Assembly (NCBI RefSeq): GCF_003004785.1
Contig: NZ_PVZS01000025.1
Location: 1 to 58,550 of the forward strand
DNA: 58,550 nucleotides
Source: Alsobacter soli
Lineage (GTDB): Bacteria; Pseudomonadota; Alphaproteobacteria; Rhizobiales; Beijerinckiaceae
Reading direction: 5' to 3'
The position numbers and the translations under genes are program-made. Shown one piece after another: positions 42,714-53,165 of this stretch. Under the pieces are notes generated by a model that worked only from the letters and a program-made list of their open reading frames with translations, was not told the DNA's origin and did not search any database. How positions within the stretch are numbered: position 1 is the stretch's first letter; each line of letters begins with the position of its first letter.

Positions 42714-43454
42714 CTACGAGCCTCCCGGCGCCCCCTCCGGCGCGCCGCCCGCGAAAGTCTTGCGCAGCGGCGGAGCGTAGCCCCCGATCTTGGAGGTGCG
42801 CAAGCCAAGCGCGGCGAGGCCTTCCGCGAGCTTCACGGCGGCCGCCACGCCATCGACCACCGGCAATCCGTGCTCCGCCGAGAGCCGAGCCGCGAGGTTC
42901 GCCATGCCGGCGCAGCCGAGCACGATGGCCTCGGCGCGGTCCTCCGTCTTGGCTCGCTCGATCTCGGCAGAAATTCGCGCTGCGGCGTCGGAGGCGGGGT
43001 TCTCCAGTTCCAGCACCGGAACCTCGGACGCCCGCACCCGCGCGCAGCGCCGGTCGAGGCCGTACTTCATCAGGTTCGTCTCGATGGCCGGGATGGAGCG
43101 CGACAGCGTGGTCACCACCGAAAAGCGATGCGCCAGCAGGCTCGCGACGTGGAACGCCGCCTCGCCGATCCCGACCACCGGAGCGCGCGCGGCGCATCGG
43201 GCCGCCTCAAGCCCCGTATCGTCGAAGCACGCGATGATGTGCCCGTCGACGCCCGCCTTCTCGGCGCGGGCGATCTCGACCAGCAGCCCGGGAACGGAAT
43301 AGGCCTCGTCCCAATAGCCCTCGATGGAGACGGGCCCGCTCTCCGGATTGACAGCCAGGATCTCCGTGCCGGGCGCGGCCGCGGCCCGCGCGGCCGCGCC
43401 GATCTTCGCCGTCATGGAGGCCGTGGTGTTCGGGTTGATCACCGCGATGCGCAT
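42714..43454 (-). CDS. Hydantoin racemase-like Asp/Glu racemase family protein
   Basis: 246 residues. Two catalytic cysteines are visible: C76 in IIACFDDTG and C181 in IVLGCAGM, the same positions as in the characterised Sinorhizobium hydantoin racemase. The N-terminal INPNT motif is typical of HyuE. Its ATG overlaps the permease stop by one base (TGATG), so it belongs to the PotABCD-type operon. It could racemise a 5-substituted hydantoin, allantoin or a related compound brought in by this transporter. No hydantoinase or carbamoylase is adjacent. Confidence 0.87.
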   Translation of the reverse strand: MRIAVINPNTTASMTAKIGAAARAAAAPGTEILAVNPESGPVSIEGYWDEAYSVPGLLVEIARAEKAGVDGHIIACFDDTGLEAARCAARAPVVGIGEAAFHVASLLAHRFSVVTTLSRSIPAIETNLMKYGLDRRCARVRASEVPVLELENPASDAAARISAEIERAKTEDRAEAIVLGCAGMANLAARLSAEHGLPVVDGVAAAVKLAEGLAALGLRTSKIGGYAPPLRKTFAGGAPEGAPGGS

Positions 43455-44344
43455 CACACCATCCCCTTGCCGGCGTCGGAGCCGTGCCTGGCTTGGCGTG
43501 CGCGCAACAGCAGGATGGCCCCTAGCGCCGCGCCGATCACCAGGAACGACACGCCCGTCGTCACTGTGCCGAGTGCGTAGATCTCGGGGGTCGTCACCGT
43601 GGTGGTGAGCGCCTGCAACTCCAGCGGCAGCGTGTTCTTCTCCCCCACGGCCTGCGAGGACCGGGCGATCTCGTCCCACGAAAGCGTGAAGCCGAACAGC
43701 CCTACGCCGACCAGCGAAGGCAGGATGATGGGCAGGACCACGTGCCGGAACGTCTGCCAGGGCGTGGCCCCGAGGTCGCGCGCAGCCTCCTCGAAGCGAT
43801 GGTCGAAGCGGTTGAAGATGGCGAACATGATCAGCAGGCCGAACGGCAGCGTCCACGTGAGATGCGCGCCGAGCGCGGACGTGTACAGCCCCATGCCCGT
43901 CGTCCAGTCGTCCGCAATGAAAGCCGGCGCATAGGCCTTGATGGCGTCGTCCAGCAGACGAAACTGCAGCGCGATCCCCAGAGAGGTGATGATGGACGGC
44001 ACGATCAGGCTCGCCACCGCCACGTAGAACAGCATGGCCTGGCCGCGGAACGTCTTGCGGAAGGCGAGCCCCGCCAGCGTGGACAGCACGACTGTCAGCC
44101 CCATCACCACCAGGCCGAGCTTGAGCGAGCGCACGAAGGCCGACTTGATGTCGACGATTCCTCCGCCGCTCCAGAGCTTTTCGAACCAGTGCAGCGAGAC
44201 GCCGTTCATCGGGAACGTCAGCCCGCCGCTGGGCCCCTGGAAGCTGAGCGCCACGATGGCGATCATCGGGCCATAGAGAAACAGCAGGAACGCCCCGAAG
44301 AACGCTGCGAGCCAATAGAAGGAAGCCGGCCGGCCCTCGCGCAT
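43454..44344 (-). CDS. Spermidine/putrescine-type ABC permease (PotC-like)
   Basis: 296 residues with six helices. The EAA loop DLGATPWQTFRHVVLPIILPS (about 190-210) and a WNEIARSS-like C-terminal loop (LSWDEIARSS) follow the PotC pattern. It starts 1 nt after the PotB-like stop and uses an AAGGAG within the end of that gene. Confidence 0.88.
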   Translation of the reverse strand: MREGRPASFYWLAAFFGAFLLFLYGPMIAIVALSFQGPSGGLTFPMNGVSLHWFEKLWSGGGIVDIKSAFVRSLKLGLVVMGLTVVLSTLAGLAFRKTFRGQAMLFYVAVASLIVPSIITSLGIALQFRLLDDAIKAYAPAFIADDWTTGMGLYTSALGAHLTWTLPFGLLIMFAIFNRFDHRFEEAARDLGATPWQTFRHVVLPIILPSLVGVGLFGFTLSWDEIARSSQAVGEKNTLPLELQALTTTVTTPEIYALGTVTTGVSFLVIGAALGAILLLRARQARHGSDAGKGMV

Positions 44345-44345
44345 T

Positions 44346-45233
44346 TCAGAGCTCCTTCCGGATGTCGACGAAGCGGTTCAGCGCCGTGATGATCAGTAGC
44401 GTAATCGCCAGCAGGATCACCGCGTTGGCCGCAGCCGGTGGAAATTGCAGGGCATTGAGCCGCGTCTCGATGATCTTGCCCGCCGAGGCGATCTGCTGGC
44501 CGCCCATGACGCCCACCGTGACGAAGTCGCCCATCACGATGGTGATGACGAAAATGGAGCCGATCACGATTCCCGGCTTCGCCAGCGGGACCACGACGTT
44601 CCACAGCGTCTGCCAACCGCTCGCGCCGGCGTCGTAGGCCGCCTCCAGCAGGCGCTTGTCGATGCGCGCCATGCTGTTGAAGATCGGGATGACCATGAAA
44701 AACGTGAACAGGTGAACGAAGGCGAGCACCACGGCGAAGTCGGAATAAAGGAGCCACTCCACCGGCTCCCTGACCACCCCGAGCTTCACGAGCCCCTGGT
44801 TCACCAGCCCGTTGCGGCCGAGCAACGGGATCCACGAGATCATGCGGATCACGTTCGACGTCCAGAACGGGATGGTGCAGACCACCGCCAGCGTCATCTG
44901 CGTCGTGACGCTCCGGACGTGGAAGGCCAGGAAATACGCGATCGTGAAGCCGATCAGGAGCGTGATGAGCCAGACCAGGAAGCAGAACTTCACCGTCGAC
45001 AGGTAGGTCTTCAGGATCGTGCACAACCCGGGCAGCTGGTCGTAGCAGCCCTCAAAGGTCTCGACGTAGCTTCTGAAGGTGAAACCCGGCACGATGGCGT
45101 AGTCGTTGTAATCCCAGAAGCTCACCATCACCACGAAGGCGAGCGGGATCAAAAAGAACAGCGCGAAGACGAGCCCGAAGGGCGCCGCCTGGGCCCAGGC
45201 CGGGAGAGCGAAGGGACGATCCTTTTTCGCCAT
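44346..45233 (-). CDS. Spermidine/putrescine-type ABC permease (PotB-like)
   Basis: 295 residues from the ATG at 45233, six to seven helices. The EAA loop DAGASGWQTLWNVVVPLAKPG is near 215. An acidic periplasmic loop (FEGCYDQLPGLCTILKTYL) with two Cys near 65-80 is unusual and may hold a disulfide. Substrate is set mainly by the binding protein. Confidence 0.87.
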   Translation of the reverse strand: MAKKDRPFALPAWAQAAPFGLVFALFFLIPLAFVVMVSFWDYNDYAIVPGFTFRSYVETFEGCYDQLPGLCTILKTYLSTVKFCFLVWLITLLIGFTIAYFLAFHVRSVTTQMTLAVVCTIPFWTSNVIRMISWIPLLGRNGLVNQGLVKLGVVREPVEWLLYSDFAVVLAFVHLFTFFMVIPIFNSMARIDKRLLEAAYDAGASGWQTLWNVVVPLAKPGIVIGSIFVITIVMGDFVTVGVMGGQQIASAGKIIETRLNALQFPPAAANAVILLAITLLIITALNRFVDIRKEL

Positions 45234-45258
45234 GAAGCGAGCAGGCTCCGGGTTGATC

Positions 45259-45301
45259 CCTTCGCCCCGGGCGCGCCTTGCGCGCCAAAACGGGGAGAAG
45301 G
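45259..45301. repeat. Two-tier hairpin repeat
   Basis: Outer arms CCTTCGCCCCG (45259-45269) and CGGGGAGAAGG (45291-45301), inner arms GGCGCGC (45270-45276) and GCGCGCC (45280-45286), with AAAA as an internal bulge. The outer arms pair at all but one position. Confidence 0.75.
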
Positions 45302-45358
45302 TGGTGCGAAGCGCCGGATGAGTGGCCGTCCGTCGGGCGAACAAGCCCCTCAGCCCAG

Positions 45359-45384
45359 CCCTCTCCCCGTGGCCGGGGAGAGGG
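45359..45384 (-). terminator. Hairpin after the PotD-like gene (repeat family C)
   Basis: CCCTCTCCCC-GTGGCC-GGGGAGAGGG, a 10-bp stem 24 nt after the binding-protein stop on the minus strand. With 45259-45301 it fills the gap before the permease genes. Confidence 0.6.
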
Positions 45385-45408
45385 GGCGCAGTCAGCTTTT
45401 GGAGACGA

Positions 45409-46704
45409 TCAAGCGGCGATGAACTCGTTCCACTTGCGGACCATGTAGTCGTTCTCGTCCATGACGGCGTTCCAGCACGCGACGTTGCCCATGCGGTCGT
45501 CATAGGAGCCGCCGTCGCGCACCGCGCCAGCCTTCTCGAGCAGCGAGCCGTCCGGGGCCTTGATGTCGCTCTTGGCCGGCTTGCCCTCCATCCAGTAGCC
45601 CCACTCGTCCTCGCTCATGAACTTCTTGGCCGTGGGGAGCACGGCCGAGTAGTAGCCCTGGCGGTTGAGGTAGGCGCCGGCCCAGCCGGACAGGAACCAG
45701 TTGACGAACTCGTAGGCCCATTCGGCCTTCTTGCCCGAGACGCCCTTCGACATGCAGAAGCCCGAAGCCCAGGAGCGGTAGCCTTCCTTGAGCGGCTGGA
45801 ACACGCACGGGATGCCCTTCGAGCGCACCGCCGTCACCGCCGGCGACCACATCGACTGGATCACCGTCTCGCCCGATGCCATCAGGTTCACGGACTCGTT
45901 GAAGTCCTTCCAGAAGGCGCGGAACTGGCCGGACTTCTTGGCTTCGGTCAGCACCTTGATGGTGAGGTCGATCTCGGCCTTGGTCATGTTCCCCTTGTCG
46001 GGGTACTTGTAGAGGCCGGCGGCCTCCACGACCATGGCGGCGTCCATGATGCCGATGGACGGGATGTTGAGGATGGAGGCCTTGCCCTTGAACTCGGGGT
46101 TCAGCAACTCCTTCCAGCTCTCGATCGGGCGCTTGATCAGGTCGGGCCGGATGCCCAGGGTATCGGCGTTGTAGACGGTCGGGATCAGCGTCACCCACTC
46201 GGTGACGCCCTTGGCGAAGGTCGTGGAGTCCTTGCCTTCCAGGAACATGACCTTCTTGGGCGCGGTGCCCTGATCGCCGATCTTCTTGCCGTTCGGCAGC
46301 TCACCCTTGGTGAACACCGGGGTGATGTTGTCGAACTCCTTGATCTTCCTGGCGTCGAGCGCGAGGATGTTCTTGGAAGGAATGAGCTTCTTGAGGCTGA
46401 AATACTCGGTGTCGAGCACGTCGAACGAGTTCGGCTGCGTCACGACGCGCTTGGTCACGTCGTCGGTGGTCACCGAAATGTATTCGAGCGTGATGCCCGT
46501 ATCCTTGAACAGCTGCTTGTTGATGTCGTCCGACTGGTTCACGGCGGTGCCGAGGTAGCGGAGGACCTTCTTTTCCTGCGCCCATACAGCCGGGAAGCCC
46601 GTGATGGCGCCAGAGCCCGCCACGGACCCAATGGTGGCGCCGGCGCTCTTCAGCACCGAGCGCCGGGAAAGGCCCTGGGCTCCGTCCTTCTTATTCATCG
46701 TCAT
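45409..46704 (-). CDS. ABC transporter substrate-binding protein (PotD-like, family 1)
   Basis: 431 residues with a twin-arginine signal LSRRSVLKSAGATIGSVAG and AVWAQ cleavage. The mature part contains LGTAVNQSDDINKQL, YISVTTDDVTKRVV and NVVAC-type polyamine-binding regions of the PotD cluster, but the pocket residues of PotD are not obvious. Two hairpins follow (45359-45384 and 45259-45301). With a racemase as operon partner, a hydantoin-like, allantoin or amide ligand is as likely as a polyamine. A second ATG 6 bp downstream is possible. Confidence 0.88.
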   Translation of the reverse strand: MTMNKKDGAQGLSRRSVLKSAGATIGSVAGSGAITGFPAVWAQEKKVLRYLGTAVNQSDDINKQLFKDTGITLEYISVTTDDVTKRVVTQPNSFDVLDTEYFSLKKLIPSKNILALDARKIKEFDNITPVFTKGELPNGKKIGDQGTAPKKVMFLEGKDSTTFAKGVTEWVTLIPTVYNADTLGIRPDLIKRPIESWKELLNPEFKGKASILNIPSIGIMDAAMVVEAAGLYKYPDKGNMTKAEIDLTIKVLTEAKKSGQFRAFWKDFNESVNLMASGETVIQSMWSPAVTAVRSKGIPCVFQPLKEGYRSWASGFCMSKGVSGKKAEWAYEFVNWFLSGWAGAYLNRQGYYSAVLPTAKKFMSEDEWGYWMEGKPAKSDIKAPDGSLLEKAGAVRDGGSYDDRMGNVACWNAVMDENDYMVRKWNEFIAA

Positions 46705-46734
46705 CCCCTCACCCCTTCAGAAAACGGCCGCCAT

Positions 46735-47739
46735 TCAGGCGACGGTTGAAAGCCTGTGCACGTCCGCCTCGCGCCAGCTCACGGCCACCCGGTCGCCCGG
46801 CTGGAGGGGAGCGGCGTCGAAAATGGATTCGCTGAGTTGGGCGGCCAGTTCGTTCGCCTGGCCGGCCTCGAGGCCGACCTGCACGTAGGAGCCCTGGTAT
46901 TCTACGTCCCTCACGATAGCCGCGAGGGCCGAGCCCACCGGCGCGGTGGCCCCGTCGAGGGGCGTGAGCGACAGCCGGTCCGCCCGGACGGCGATCTGGC
47001 CATCCGGAACGCTGATCACATTGTGCCCGCCCATGAAGCGCGCCACGAAGGCCGTCGTGGGCGCGTTGAACACCTCCCGCGGCGTTCCCGCCTGCTCGAT
47101 GCGGCCGCCATTCATCACCACCACGAGATCGGCCAGCGCCATGGCCTCGTCCTGCCCGTGCGTGACGTGCACGAAGGTGATGCCGAGTTCCTTCTGCAGG
47201 CGCTTCAGCTCGGCGCGCATCTTGACGCGCAGGAACGGATCGAGCGCCGACAGGGGCTCGTCCAGAAGCAGCACCTGGGGCTCCGTGATCAGAGCACGCG
47301 CCAGCGCGACGCGCTGCTGCTGGCCGCCGGACAGCTGGGCCGGAAGCCGCTCGGCATAGGGCGCCATGGCGACGAGCTCCAGCAGTTCAGCGGCCTTGGC
47401 CCGCCGGGTCGCCTTGTCGACCCCCCGCATCTTCAGCGAGAAGGCGACATTGTCGACGCAGCTCAGGTGCGGGAACAGCGCGTAGCTCTGGAACATCATC
47501 GCCGTGCCGCGTTGCGCGGGCGGAAGGTCCGTCACGTTGTGCGGCCCGAGGATGATGTCGCCCTCGGTCACGGACTCGTGCCCGGCGATCATCCGCAGCG
47601 TCGAGGATTTGCCGCATCCTGAGGGGCCGAGCAGGCAGCAATAGGCGCCCGCCGGGATCTTGAGGTCGATCGCGTCCACGGCCGTGGTCTGGCCGTAGCG
47701 CTTGGTCACCTTCACGAGTTCGAGCGTCGAGCCCTTCAC
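46735..47739 (-). CDS. Spermidine/putrescine-type ABC ATP-binding protein (PotA-like)
   Basis: 334 residues starting at GTG 47739 with GGGAGAT upstream. Walker [11 protein letters not shown]-loop [10 protein letters not shown], signature LSGGQQQR, Walker [14 protein letters not shown]-loop VTHGQDE and a C-terminal TOBE domain. It is the first gene of the unit ATPase, binding protein, two permeases, racemase, all on the minus strand. The 294-bp gap to the divergent acyl-CoA dehydrogenase gene shows no obvious operator. Confidence 0.9.
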   Translation of the reverse strand: MKGSTLELVKVTKRYGQTTAVDAIDLKIPAGAYCCLLGPSGCGKSSTLRMIAGHESVTEGDIILGPHNVTDLPPAQRGTAMMFQSYALFPHLSCVDNVAFSLKMRGVDKATRRAKAAELLELVAMAPYAERLPAQLSGGQQQRVALARALITEPQVLLLDEPLSALDPFLRVKMRAELKRLQKELGITFVHVTHGQDEAMALADLVVVMNGGRIEQAGTPREVFNAPTTAFVARFMGGHNVISVPDGQIAVRADRLSLTPLDGATAPVGSALAAIVRDVEYQGSYVQVGLEAGQANELAAQLSESIFDAAPLQPGDRVAVSWREADVHRLSTVA

Positions 47740-48033
47740 GCGGATCTCCCGTGTTCCGGGCGATCTCTTTCAAGGCGCGTGCCAAGCCGCACAGGCGCGC
47801 GGCGCAGGCGCGAATATGACAGTGCCGACGCCCGGCTCGAGCCTTACTGCAGTCGAAGGCGGCGCGCGGCGCTGCGAAGATTTGGGCACCCACGCGCTTG
47901 GCGCCCAAAATTGCGGCGCTTCAATCCTCTGGCCATGGCTCCTTCGCCGAGTCCCGCCGGGCTCCCCTTCCCCTCCCCCCTCGCTCCCACCTAAACTCAC
48001 GGAAAGAGGTCAGCCCGACCCAGGGGAAACGCC

Positions 48034-49230
<1,197 letters not shown>

Positions 49231-49232
49231 CC

Positions 49233-50381
49233 ATGGACTTCGATCTCACGGACGAGCAGCGGCTCCTGAAGGACAGCGTCGAGAAGATGCTCGCCGACGC
49301 CTACGACTTCGAGGCGCGCAAGCGCATCGTGGCCTCAGGCCAGGGCTTCAGCCCTGAGATCTGGGCCAGCTTTGCGGAATTGGGGCTCCTCGGTCTTCCC
49401 TTCGCGGAGGAGCACGGCGGCTTCGGCGCAGGCCCGGTGGAGACCATGATCGTCATGGAAGCCTTCGGAGGCGCCCTTGTGGTCGAGCCCTATTTGGCGA
49501 CCGTGATCCTGGGCGGCGGCCTTGTCCGGCATGCGGGCTCACCCGCCCAGCAATCCGCCATCCTGCCCGCCGTCGCCGCCGGCGAGCGCCGCCTGGCCTT
49601 CGCCCATGCGGAGCGGCAGGCCCGCTACGACCTCTTCGACGTCGAGACCGCTGCCCGTCGCGACGGCGACGGCTGGACCATCAACGGGCGCAAAGGCCTC
49701 GTGCTCGGTGGCGACACCGCCGACACCTTGGTCGTATCCGCCAGGACCGCCGGAGCCTCGCGCGACCGCCACGGCATTGGGCTCTTCGTTGTTGACGCCG
49801 ATGCGCCTGGCGTGGCCCGCCGCGGCTACCCCACCCAGGATGGCGCGCGCGCGGCCGAAATCACGCTGGAGAACGTGCGCGTCGAAGCCGGCGCCGTTCT
49901 CGGCGACCCGGCCGGCGCCCTGCCCGTCATCGAACGCGTCGTCGAGGAGGCCATCGCAGCGCTCTGCGCAGAAGCCGTGGGAGCGATGGAATCGGCCCTC
50001 GCAAGCACGGTGGAATATCTGAAGACCCGCCAGCAGTTCGGAACGCCGATCGGCGCCTTTCAGGCATTGCAGCACCGGGCGGCCGACATGCTGGTCGCGC
50101 TCGAACAGGCCCGCAGCATGGCCCTGTTCGCGACGATGATGGCCGGCGCCGCGGACCCGCGGGAGCGCCGCGCCGCGATCTCGGGCGCCAAGGTCCAGGT
50201 CGGCCGCTCGGCCCGCTTCATCGGCCAGCAGGCCATTCAGCTGCATGGGGGCGTCGGCATGACCATGGAGTTCCGAATCGGACATGTCTTCAAGCGCCTG
50301 ACCATGATCGATACCCTGTTCGGCGACGCCGACCACCACCTCGCGCTCGCCGCCGAGGCCGGCGGCCTGATCAACGCCTAG
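49233..50381 (+). CDS. Acyl-CoA dehydrogenase, pimeloyl-CoA dehydrogenase small-subunit-like
   Basis: 382 residues, N-terminal dehydrogenase domain (LTDEQRLLKDSVEKML), middle beta domain (DGDGWTINGRKGLVLGGDTADTLVVSART) and C-terminal helical domain (QQFGTPIGAFQALQHRAADM, GGVGMTMEFRIGHVFKRL). It starts 2 bp after the larger subunit stop. The divergence between subunits fits the PimC/PimD-type heteromer. Co-transcribed with the hydratase 15 bp downstream. Confidence 0.88.
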   Translation: MDFDLTDEQRLLKDSVEKMLADAYDFEARKRIVASGQGFSPEIWASFAELGLLGLPFAEEHGGFGAGPVETMIVMEAFGGALVVEPYLATVILGGGLVRHAGSPAQQSAILPAVAAGERRLAFAHAERQARYDLFDVETAARRDGDGWTINGRKGLVLGGDTADTLVVSARTAGASRDRHGIGLFVVDADAPGVARRGYPTQDGARAAEITLENVRVEAGAVLGDPAGALPVIERVVEEAIAALCAEAVGAMESALASTVEYLKTRQQFGTPIGAFQALQHRAADMLVALEQARSMALFATMMAGAADPRERRAAISGAKVQVGRSARFIGQQAIQLHGGVGMTMEFRIGHVFKRLTMIDTLFGDADHHLALAAEAGGLINA

Positions 50382-50396
50382 ACCCGAGAGCTCGCC

Positions 50397-51146
50397 ATGT
50401 CCGACCCCATCCAGCGCTCAACCCCGGCTCCCGGCCTGCTCCAGCTCACGATTCATCGTCCCGAGCGCCGCAACGCGCTGAACGAGGCCGCCTATGAAGG
50501 GCTGATCGCCGCCCTCAACCACGCTGCGGCGGACGAGGGCGTCAAAGTCGTCGTCCTCACCGGGGCCGAGATGTGCTTCACGGCCGGCAACGACATCGCC
50601 GACTTCATGAGCCGCGCCGATGGCCCGGCCGACCACGCCGCCATCCGCTTCCTGCGCGCCATAGCGGGCTTCGACAAGCCGGTCGTGGCCGCCGTGGAGG
50701 GCTTCGCCATCGGCATCGGCACGACCATGCTGCTGCACTGCGACCTCGCCTATGCGGGCCGCTCCGCGCGCTTTAAGCTGCCATTCGTGCCTCTCGGCAT
50801 CTGCGCCGAGGGAGCCTCGACCCTGCTGCTTCCTCTCGTGGCTGGCGCGAAGCGCGCCTCCGAGTTGTTGCTACTGGGCGAGGAGTTCTCTGGCTCGGAC
50901 GCGGCGCGCGACGGCCTCGTGAACGAGGCGGTAGAGGACGGCCAGGCGCTCCCCCGCGCCCTCGAGCGGGCGCGGGCGCTCGCCGCTCTGCCGGCGGCCT
51001 CCGTCCTCGCCACGAAGGCCTTGCTGCGCAAGGCTCGGGGCCCGGCCGTGCTGGCGACGATCGAAGCCGAGGCCGCTGAGTTCGACCGCCTGCGCCGCCT
51101 TCCCGAGACCCAGGCCCGCTTCGCCGCCTTCGTGGGCAAGAAGTGA
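50397..51146 (+). CDS. Enoyl-CoA hydratase/isomerase family protein
   Basis: 249 residues. The crotonase oxyanion-hole regions AEMCFTAGNDIADF and AVEGFAIGIGTTMLLHCDLAYA are present, and the LGICAEGASTLLLPLVAGAKRASELLLLGEEFS segment carries the catalytic region. It hydrates the enoyl-CoA from the two dehydrogenases, though the second catalytic Glu position is not clear, so an isomerase role remains possible. Convergent with the dehydratase gene (3-bp gap). Confidence 0.85.
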   Translation: MSDPIQRSTPAPGLLQLTIHRPERRNALNEAAYEGLIAALNHAAADEGVKVVVLTGAEMCFTAGNDIADFMSRADGPADHAAIRFLRAIAGFDKPVVAAVEGFAIGIGTTMLLHCDLAYAGRSARFKLPFVPLGICAEGASTLLLPLVAGAKRASELLLLGEEFSGSDAARDGLVNEAVEDGQALPRALERARALAALPAASVLATKALLRKARGPAVLATIEAEAAEFDRLRRLPETQARFAAFVGKK

Positions 51147-51149
51147 GCC

Positions 51150-52859
51150 TCAGCGCGGCAGAGGCTTCGCCCGGAGGAAGTTGAAGTCGCAGCCGTGCTC
51201 CGCCTGGAGCACCTCGTCGAAGTAGAGCTTGGCGTAGCCGCGCTCCGGCGTGGCCGCCGGCCGCTTCCACTGCGCCCGCCGGCGCGCCAGCTCCACTTCG
51301 TCGACGAGCAGGTCGATCCGGCCTGCGGCGACGTCGAGCCGGATGCGGTCGCCGGTCTGGACCAGCGCGAGCGGTCCGCCTTCCGCCGCCTCCGGGCTGA
51401 TGTGCAGCACGATGGTGCCGAAAGCGGTCCCGCTCATGCGCGCGTCCGAGATGCGCACCATATCCTTCACGCCGGCCGCCGCGAGCTTGCGGGGAATGGG
51501 GATGTAGCCCGCCTCCGGCATGCCGGGCGCGCCCTTCGGTCCGGCGTTCTGCAGCACGAGCACGTCGTCGGCGTTGACGTCGAGCTCCGGCGAATCCAGC
51601 CGCTCCGCCATGTCGGCCAGCGACGTGAACACGACGGCGCGTCCTTCGTGCTGCAGCAGGTTGGCCGTGGCGGCCGCCTGCTTGATCAGGGCGCCGTTCG
51701 GCGCGAGGCTCCCGCCTAGCACCCGCAGCCCGCCGCCCGCATGCACCGGGTTCGAGGCCGGCCGCACCACTTCCTGGGCCCAGGCTGGCGGCGCGCCTTC
51801 CAGGTTGTCGGCGAGCGTCCGCCCCGAAACCGTGAGACAGGAAAGATCCACCTGGTCGCGGATCTCGCGCAGGATGGTCGCGAGCCCGCCCGCGCGGTGC
51901 AGATCCTCCATGTAGTGCTGCCCGGAGGGCTTGAGGTCGACGAGAACCGGCGTCTCCTGCCCCATGCGGTCGAACTCTGTCATGTCGAGCTCGATCCCGA
52001 GCCGCCCCGCCATGGCGACCAGATGCACCACGGCGTTCGTCGACCCACCAATCGCCTGCAGGACGCGCAGCGCGTTTCCGAAAGCGGCCGGCGTCATCAC
52101 CTGGGAAGGCTTCAGCTTCTCCTGCGCGATCGCCACCGCTCTCGCGCCCGTGGCCTCCGCATGCCGCAGCCGGTCCGCATCTACGGCCGGAATCGCGGCC
52201 CCGCCCGGCAGCATCATGCCCAGCGCCTCGGCGCAGAGCGCCATGGTGCTGGCGGTGCCCATCACCATGCAGGTGCCCGGCCCCGGCGCCAGCTTGCCGC
52301 TGATCACCTCGATCTCGTCCCCGTCGATCGCTCCCGCTCTGTGCTGAGCCCAGAGCCTCCGGCAATCGGTGCAGGCGCCGAGCCGCTCGCCCTTGTGCGA
52401 CCCGGTGATCATCGGACCGGTCACGGTCAGGATGGCCGGCACGTCCGCGCTCGCGGCCCCCATCAGCAGCGCCGGCACAGTCTTGTCGCATCCCCCGATC
52501 AGCACCACGGCGTCCATGGGCTGGGCGCGGACCATCTCCTCCGCGTCCATGGACATCAGGTTGCGCAGGAACATGCTGGTCGGATGCGAGAAGCTCTCAT
52601 GCATCGAGATGATGGGGAACTCGAGAGGCATGCCCCCGGCCAGCATCACCCCACGCTTGATGGCGTCGATCAGGTCCGGGACGTTCCGGTGGCAGGCGTT
52701 GTAGGCCGAATAGGTGTTGGTGATGCCGATGATCGGCCGCGACAGCGCGTCGTCCGAGTATCCCATCGCCTTGATGAAGGCCTTGCGCAGGAACAGCGAG
52801 AACTCCGCGTCGCCATACTGGGCGAGGCCCTTGCGCATGCCCGTCTGCTCGTCGCTCAT
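51150..52859 (-). CDS. IlvD/Edd family sugar-acid dehydratase, L-arabonate dehydratase-like
   Basis: 569 residues from the ATG at 52859 (GGGGAGA upstream); the frame is open far upstream through the divergent chvE gene but that is antisense. Fe-S cysteines are C56 (AYNACHRN), C124 (IGGCDKTVP) and C197 (GTCMVMGTAST). Length and motifs fit the pentonate/hexonate dehydratase branch (L-arabonate, D-fuconate) rather than dihydroxyacid dehydratase IlvD. It is divergent from ChvE-GguAB, so the imported sugar could be oxidised and then dehydrated here. Substrate not proven. Confidence 0.87.
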   Translation of the reverse strand: MSDEQTGMRKGLAQYGDAEFSLFLRKAFIKAMGYSDDALSRPIIGITNTYSAYNACHRNVPDLIDAIKRGVMLAGGMPLEFPIISMHESFSHPTSMFLRNLMSMDAEEMVRAQPMDAVVLIGGCDKTVPALLMGAASADVPAILTVTGPMITGSHKGERLGACTDCRRLWAQHRAGAIDGDEIEVISGKLAPGPGTCMVMGTASTMALCAEALGMMLPGGAAIPAVDADRLRHAEATGARAVAIAQEKLKPSQVMTPAAFGNALRVLQAIGGSTNAVVHLVAMAGRLGIELDMTEFDRMGQETPVLVDLKPSGQHYMEDLHRAGGLATILREIRDQVDLSCLTVSGRTLADNLEGAPPAWAQEVVRPASNPVHAGGGLRVLGGSLAPNGALIKQAAATANLLQHEGRAVVFTSLADMAERLDSPELDVNADDVLVLQNAGPKGAPGMPEAGYIPIPRKLAAAGVKDMVRISDARMSGTAFGTIVLHISPEAAEGGPLALVQTGDRIRLDVAAGRIDLLVDEVELARRRAQWKRPAATPERGYAKLYFDEVLQAEHGCDFNFLRAKPLPR

Positions 52860-53165
52860 CCCCGCGTCTCCCCGTCGTGGCGTCTGTCGCGCCGGTCGCA
52901 GCCATAACGCGCGGAGGCGCGCCGGGACAGCGAAAACGGCCCGGAGTCGCAGCCCGTGCGGATGGCTCGGGGGCATGCAGCCCCTTATCCGAGGGTTCCG
53001 GACAAAGTAAGTTGCAGGCCATGCGGGCCTCGGTACTATCGGCTTGATCGATGCGCTGAAATCGGCCGCCGCGGGACGGACAGCCCGGCTCTTGATTTTT
53101 GTTGCAGAGGCATGCTCCACAGGAGCGACGGGCTTGGCCCGCAGAAAGTCATTGGGAGGAAACGG
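52860..53165. other. Divergent intergenic region before chvE
   Basis: 306 bp without a gene. A possible chvE promoter is TTGCAG (53012-53017), a 16-bp spacer and TACTAT (53034-53039). A CTTGATTTTTGTTGCAG patch lies near 53090. A GGGAGGA ribosome-binding site is at 53154-53160. I see no clear GbpR or LacI operator. Confidence 0.4.
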
